Source: Prolixibacteraceae bacterium
GTDB lineage: Bacteria > Bacteroidota > Bacteroidia > Bacteroidales > Prolixibacteraceae
Direction of reading: 5' to 3'
DNA length: 9,743 nt
Assembly: GCA_027451165.1 (NCBI GenBank)
Contig: DAIDJX010000116.1
Coordinates: 1 to 9,743, forward strand
A model generated the notes under the pieces. That model was given only the letters and a program-made list of their open reading frames with translations. It made no database searches and was not told the origin of the DNA. How positions within the stretch are numbered: the first letter of the stretch is position 1; each line of letters starts with the position of its first letter. The translations under genes were made by a program, and so were the position numbers. This document shows, piece after piece, positions 7,151-9,743 of the stretch.

Positions 7151-7603
7151 ATGGATCAATTTGAACCAAAAATAGTCGCATTTGTCTGCAACTGGTGCAC
7201 CTATGCCGGGGCAGACCTTACCGGAACCAGCCGGCTGAAATATGCCCACAACGTACGGATCATCCGTTTCCCCTGCACCGGGAGGATCGATTTTCTCCTG
7301 CTGCAGCAAGCCTTTGCCAAAGGCGCCGACGGCATCATCGTTTCGGGGTGCCATCCCAACGATTGTCATTATACTTCCGGGAACTTTCATGCCCGCCGCC
7401 GCTGGATGGTGTTCCGGCAGATGCTGGAAAACATGGGGGTGGAAGCTGAGCGGATCGTCTTTTCATGGGTATCAGCAGCGGAGGGGGCAAAATGGGCCGA
7501 CCTGGTGAATGAAACCGTGGAATCCATTAAAAAACTCGGCCCGTACCATAAATATCAGGATATGGCCAAATCACTGGAAGAATGGGAGGTGACCCATGAA
7601 TAA
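7151..7603 (+). CDS. flxD: FlxD: MvhD-like [2Fe-2S] adaptor subunit, 150 aa
   Basis: Small adaptor that carries electrons from the Flx module into HdrA; it belongs to the MvhD/FlpD family, whose methanogen members bind one [2Fe-2S] cluster. The five conserved cysteines are present: C13 and C16 (FVCNWCTYAGAD), C42 (FPCTGR), and C67 and C72 (GCHPNDCHY). The motif RRRWMVFRQML and the C-terminal SAAEGAKWADLVNE are also typical of the family. Length is close to stand-alone MvhD. In methanogens this protein joins HdrA to the MvhAG hydrogenase or to formate dehydrogenase. Here the genes that follow are the NAD(P)H-linked Flx subunits, so flxD is the better name than mvhD. Its 3' end overlaps flxC by 8 bp. 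Confidence 0.9.
   Translation: MDQFEPKIVAFVCNWCTYAGADLTGTSRLKYAHNVRIIRFPCTGRIDFLLLQQAFAKGADGIIVSGCHPNDCHYTSGNFHARRRWMVFRQMLENMGVEAERIVFSWVSAAEGAKWADLVNETVESIKKLGPYHKYQDMAKSLEEWEVTHE
7584..7589 (+). promoter_or_regulatory. Strong Shine-Dalgarno sequence for flxC inside the flxD coding region
   Basis: GGGAGG lies 6 bp before the flxC ATG at 7596, within the last codons of flxD. It fixes the overlapping start of flxC. Confidence 0.7.
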
Positions 7604-8399
7604 ACTGAAGGAAAAAGCAAAGGAACTGCTCTCATCCGGGGCAGTTCAGGTCGTGGTAGGCTATGAAGAAGGCACGGGTGGAAAAATCCGTCCCGCATTT
7701 GTCTCCCGCCCGGAGGATGCGGATAAACTGCTCTATAACGCAGATTGTCATCATAACCTGGCACTGTACCTTTACAAGCATGAAACAAAGCGAATCGGGA
7801 AAATGGCCGTAGTTGCACCTCCGTTTGTACTCCGCAGCATCCTGATCCTGACCACTGAATTTCAGCTTGAGGAAGACAGCCTGGTGGTTCTGGGGGTCAC
7901 CCCGGAAGAAGAGCTGATCGAATTTGCCAACTTCAAAGAGATCGAAACCTGGGTAAACCAGCACCCCATCGGGATGAAGGAGAAAGACCGGGAGATGCTG
8001 AACAGGTTAAACGCCATGAGCAGGGACGAACGTTGGCAATTCTGGCAAAATGAATTTTCAAAATGCATCAAATGCTTTGCCTGCCGCGGAACTTGTCCGA
8101 TGTGTTCCTGTTTCCGCTGCACGGTGGATTACAACGCGCCCCAGTGGATTTCCGTAGGATCTCACCAGTTGGGTAACTTCGACTGGCACCTGATGCGCGC
8201 CATGCACCTGGCCGGCCGCTGTTCGGTGTGCGGACAGTGCGGCGAAGCCTGCCCGATGGATATTCCGGTACACCTGCTCTCCTTTCAGATCAACGAAGAC
8301 ATATTCAAAATGTTCGGATCGCGCGCAGGGCTGACCCTGAAAAAGGAAAGCCTGCTTTCCACCTGGAAATCAAACGATGTGGAAAACTTTATCCGTTAA
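7596..8399 (+). CDS. flxC: FlxC: 4Fe-4S dicluster subunit with FrhB-like N-terminal region, 267 aa
   Basis: Iron-sulfur subunit of the Flx module, expected to pass electrons between FlxA/FlxB and FlxD. Residues ~1-150 form a cysteine-poor domain resembling the N-terminal part of F420 hydrogenase/FdhB-type beta subunits (VVVGYEEGTGGKIRPAF; NADCHHNLALYL). The C-terminal part holds two cluster motifs: C157, C160, C163, C167 within CIKCFACRGTCPMCSCFRC, which has three extra cysteines at C170, C172 and C175, and C209, C212, C215, C219 (CSVCGQCGEACP). The start overlaps flxD by 8 bp and has a good Shine-Dalgarno sequence. Only 3 bp separate it from flxB. The FlxC name rests on operon order and motif content. 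A generic FdhB/FrhB-like ferredoxin label would be the conservative alternative. Confidence 0.8.
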   Translation: MNKLKEKAKELLSSGAVQVVVGYEEGTGGKIRPAFVSRPEDADKLLYNADCHHNLALYLYKHETKRIGKMAVVAPPFVLRSILILTTEFQLEEDSLVVLGVTPEEELIEFANFKEIETWVNQHPIGMKEKDREMLNRLNAMSRDERWQFWQNEFSKCIKCFACRGTCPMCSCFRCTVDYNAPQWISVGSHQLGNFDWHLMRAMHLAGRCSVCGQCGEACPMDIPVHLLSFQINEDIFKMFGSRAGLTLKKESLLSTWKSNDVENFIR

Positions 8400-8402
8400 G
8401 TC

Positions 8403-9416
8403 ATGGCAGAAATGAAACTTATCAAAAAAGAAGACTTACCCGGATTGTACGGGTATCTTGCTTCCGCAGGGAAAAAAATATTTGCTCCGGTCAGGAAGAA
8501 CGGAATGGTAAGCTTTTCCTTTACATCGGCATTTGAAGAAATCGAAATGTCGTACATCCAGACCAAATTATCCGCTAAAGCGGCAGCTTTCCCGAAGATT
8601 GAAAAGCTGATGAAATATACCATTCAGAAAGAGGGTCAATCTTACGAACCCTATGATGTGGAAAAGTTTCCGGGGATCGTGGTTTGGGGCGCCCATCCCT
8701 GTGATGCGGCTGCCTTTCATCCGCTGAACGCTGTATTTACCTGGGAAACGCACGACAAATATTTCACCAGAAGGATGGAGAACCTGCTGATCATCGGATT
8801 AAGCTGCACCAGCCACGACGAATTCTGCTTCTGCACCTCAGTGGGGGTTCACCCGGGTGATACCAAAGGAAGTGACATCCAGCTCACCCCATTGCCCGGC
8901 GGAGATTACCTGGCTGAGATTATCACCACGAAAGGAGAAGCAGTGGCAGCGGCAGTTCCGGCGCTCTTTTCTCCTGCACCCGGGTTAAATAAGGAAGAGC
9001 TGGTGACCTCCGTGGAAAAACGTTTTGACCATGAAGCGCTCCATGCAAAAATCAACGGGATGTTTGACCATCCTGTCTGGAAAGAGCAGGCGCTCCGGTG
9101 CATTGGTTGTGGCGCCTGTACCTATGTATGCCCCATTTGCTCCTGTTTTGATATTCAGGATGAAGGCGGCATTTTTGGTGGCTTGCGTTATCGCTGCTGG
9201 GACAGTTGCGGCTTTGGCCATTTTACCATCCACACTTCGGGGCATAATCCGAGGGAATCCCAGGATACCCGCTGGCGGCAGCGCCTGATGCACAAATTCT
9301 CCTACCAGCCTCAGCGACAGGAAGTATTCGGGTGTGTGGGCTGCGGACGGTGTTCCCGCAATTGCCCGGTTGACATGAACATCAGTGAACATCTGACTCA
9401 AATTATGGCAGTATAA
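8403..9416 (+). CDS. flxB: FlxB: AsrA/HydB-like 4Fe-4S dicluster subunit, 337 aa
   Basis: Iron-sulfur subunit that should pair with FlxA, as AsrA pairs with AsrB in anaerobic sulfite reductase and HydB with HydG in sulfhydrogenase. The N-terminal ~220 residues show the family landmarks VVWGAHPCDAAAFHPLNAVF and EFCFCTSVG. The C-terminal dicluster ferredoxin domain has C233, C236, C239, C243 (CIGCGACTYVCP) with extra C246 and C248, then the segment RYRCWDSCGFGHF, and C311, C314, C317, C321 (CVGCGRCSRNCP). Length fits the family. Translation could begin at Met1 or Met4 (MAEMKL), with no clear Shine-Dalgarno sequence; coupling to flxC across 3 bp is likely. The gene by itself could be mistaken for asrA or a hydrogenase beta subunit. 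The hdr-flx context argues for FlxB. Confidence 0.87.
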   Translation: MAEMKLIKKEDLPGLYGYLASAGKKIFAPVRKNGMVSFSFTSAFEEIEMSYIQTKLSAKAAAFPKIEKLMKYTIQKEGQSYEPYDVEKFPGIVVWGAHPCDAAAFHPLNAVFTWETHDKYFTRRMENLLIIGLSCTSHDEFCFCTSVGVHPGDTKGSDIQLTPLPGGDYLAEIITTKGEAVAAAVPALFSPAPGLNKEELVTSVEKRFDHEALHAKINGMFDHPVWKEQALRCIGCGACTYVCPICSCFDIQDEGGIFGGLRYRCWDSCGFGHFTIHTSGHNPRESQDTRWRQRLMHKFSYQPQRQEVFGCVGCGRCSRNCPVDMNISEHLTQIMAV

Positions 9417-9418
9417 CC

Positions 9419-9743
9419 ATGAGCGACAATATTTACCAACCATATGTAATGCGGATCGGAAAGGTTACTGAGGAAGCGCCCGATGTCCGCACCTACCGCT
9501 TATTCTTCACCAATGAGGAGGAAGCCAGCCGCTTTGTTTTCAAAGCCGGACAGTTTGCAGAATATTCCGTCCCAGGCGAAGGAGAGTGCACTTTTTGCAT
9601 TGCCTCCTCCCCCACCCGTGACTACGTGGAATGCACCTTCCGAAAAGCCGGCAGGGTGACCGGCGCGCTGGCCACTCTGGATGAAGGGGACACCCTGGGT
9701 TTCAGAGGACCTTACGGCAATATCTTTCCGATTGAAGAGTGGA
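9419..9743 (+). CDS. flxA: FlxA: FAD/NAD(P)-binding oxidoreductase, N-terminal 108 codons, cut by window edge
   Basis: The reading frame from ATG at 9419 stays open to the window end and gives MSDNIYQPYVMRIGKV..., two bases after the flxB stop. The visible part is the FAD-binding barrel of a ferredoxin-NADP+ reductase-type protein close to AsrB, HydG and PyrK. It shows the 'FKAGQFAEYSVPGEGE' strand, CIASSP in the place of the flavin-binding R-x-Y-S/SISSS region, and FRGPYGNIFP near residues 96-105. The NAD(P)-binding half and any C-terminal [2Fe-2S] cysteine motif lie outside the window. It is expected to be the NAD(P)H entry point of the complex. Whether it prefers NADH or NADPH cannot be told here. 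Confidence 0.85.
   Translation, partial: MSDNIYQPYVMRIGKVTEEAPDVRTYRLFFTNEEEASRFVFKAGQFAEYSVPGEGECTFCIASSPTRDYVECTFRKAGRVTGALATLDEGDTLGFRGPYGNIFPIEEW

Noticed and set aside
8403..9743. Anaerobic sulfite reductase genes asrA/asrB
   Set aside because: The two proteins are related to AsrA and AsrB, but they follow hdrCBA-flxDC in one operon, which fits FlxB/FlxA better. An asrC could only lie beyond the window edge.

Overview
The window looks like chromosomal DNA from an anaerobic member of the Bacteroidota. This is inferred from three things: the glycoside hydrolase family 9 (GH9) enzyme is of a type I associate with Bacteroidota polysaccharide degraders; a small lipoprotein carries a typical lipobox; and several genes, such as the GH9 enzyme and hdrC, have AT-rich leaders without a Shine-Dalgarno sequence. 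No rRNA, tRNA, transposase, integrase or CRISPR array is visible.

Left part (18-3495, all on the minus strand): three unrelated-looking genes. They are a secreted GH9 cellulase-type enzyme with a long extra N-terminal region, a small DUF1801 protein, and a SnoaL-like/DUF4440 lipoprotein. Two non-coding structures separate them: a near-perfect palindrome just upstream of the GH9 gene (2533-2552) and a 7-bp tandem repeat array that abuts the stop codon of the lipoprotein gene (2993-3055).

Middle (3496-3679): a 184-bp AT-rich divergent intergenic region. It should hold the promoters for the lipoprotein gene (leftward) and the large operon (rightward). It contains a perfect 6+2+6 inverted repeat at 3555-3568 and a possible Bacteroidota-type -7 element at 3637-3643.

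Right part (3680 to the end, all plus strand): one tightly packed operon, hdrC-hdrB-hdrA-flxD(mvhD-like)-flxC-flxB-flxA. Genes overlap or lie 2-13 bp apart, and the last is cut by the window edge. This is the full gene set of a soluble HdrABC-FlxABCD complex, best known from sulfate reducers such as Desulfovibrio. In the model for that complex, FlxA takes electrons from NAD(P)H. FlxB, FlxC and FlxD carry them through iron-sulfur clusters to the FAD of HdrA. HdrA then splits them between a low-potential acceptor (ferredoxin) and a high-potential disulfide reduced at the two non-cubane clusters of HdrB, wired through HdrC. Every cluster-binding motif expected in HdrA, HdrB, HdrC and FlxD is intact.

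The most interesting point is biological context. A Bacteroidota-like host is not expected to have the methanogen heterodisulfide CoM-S-S-CoB, so the disulfide substrate of this complex is an open question. No DsrC-like gene, alcohol dehydrogenase, formate dehydrogenase or hydrogenase gene lies in view to settle it.
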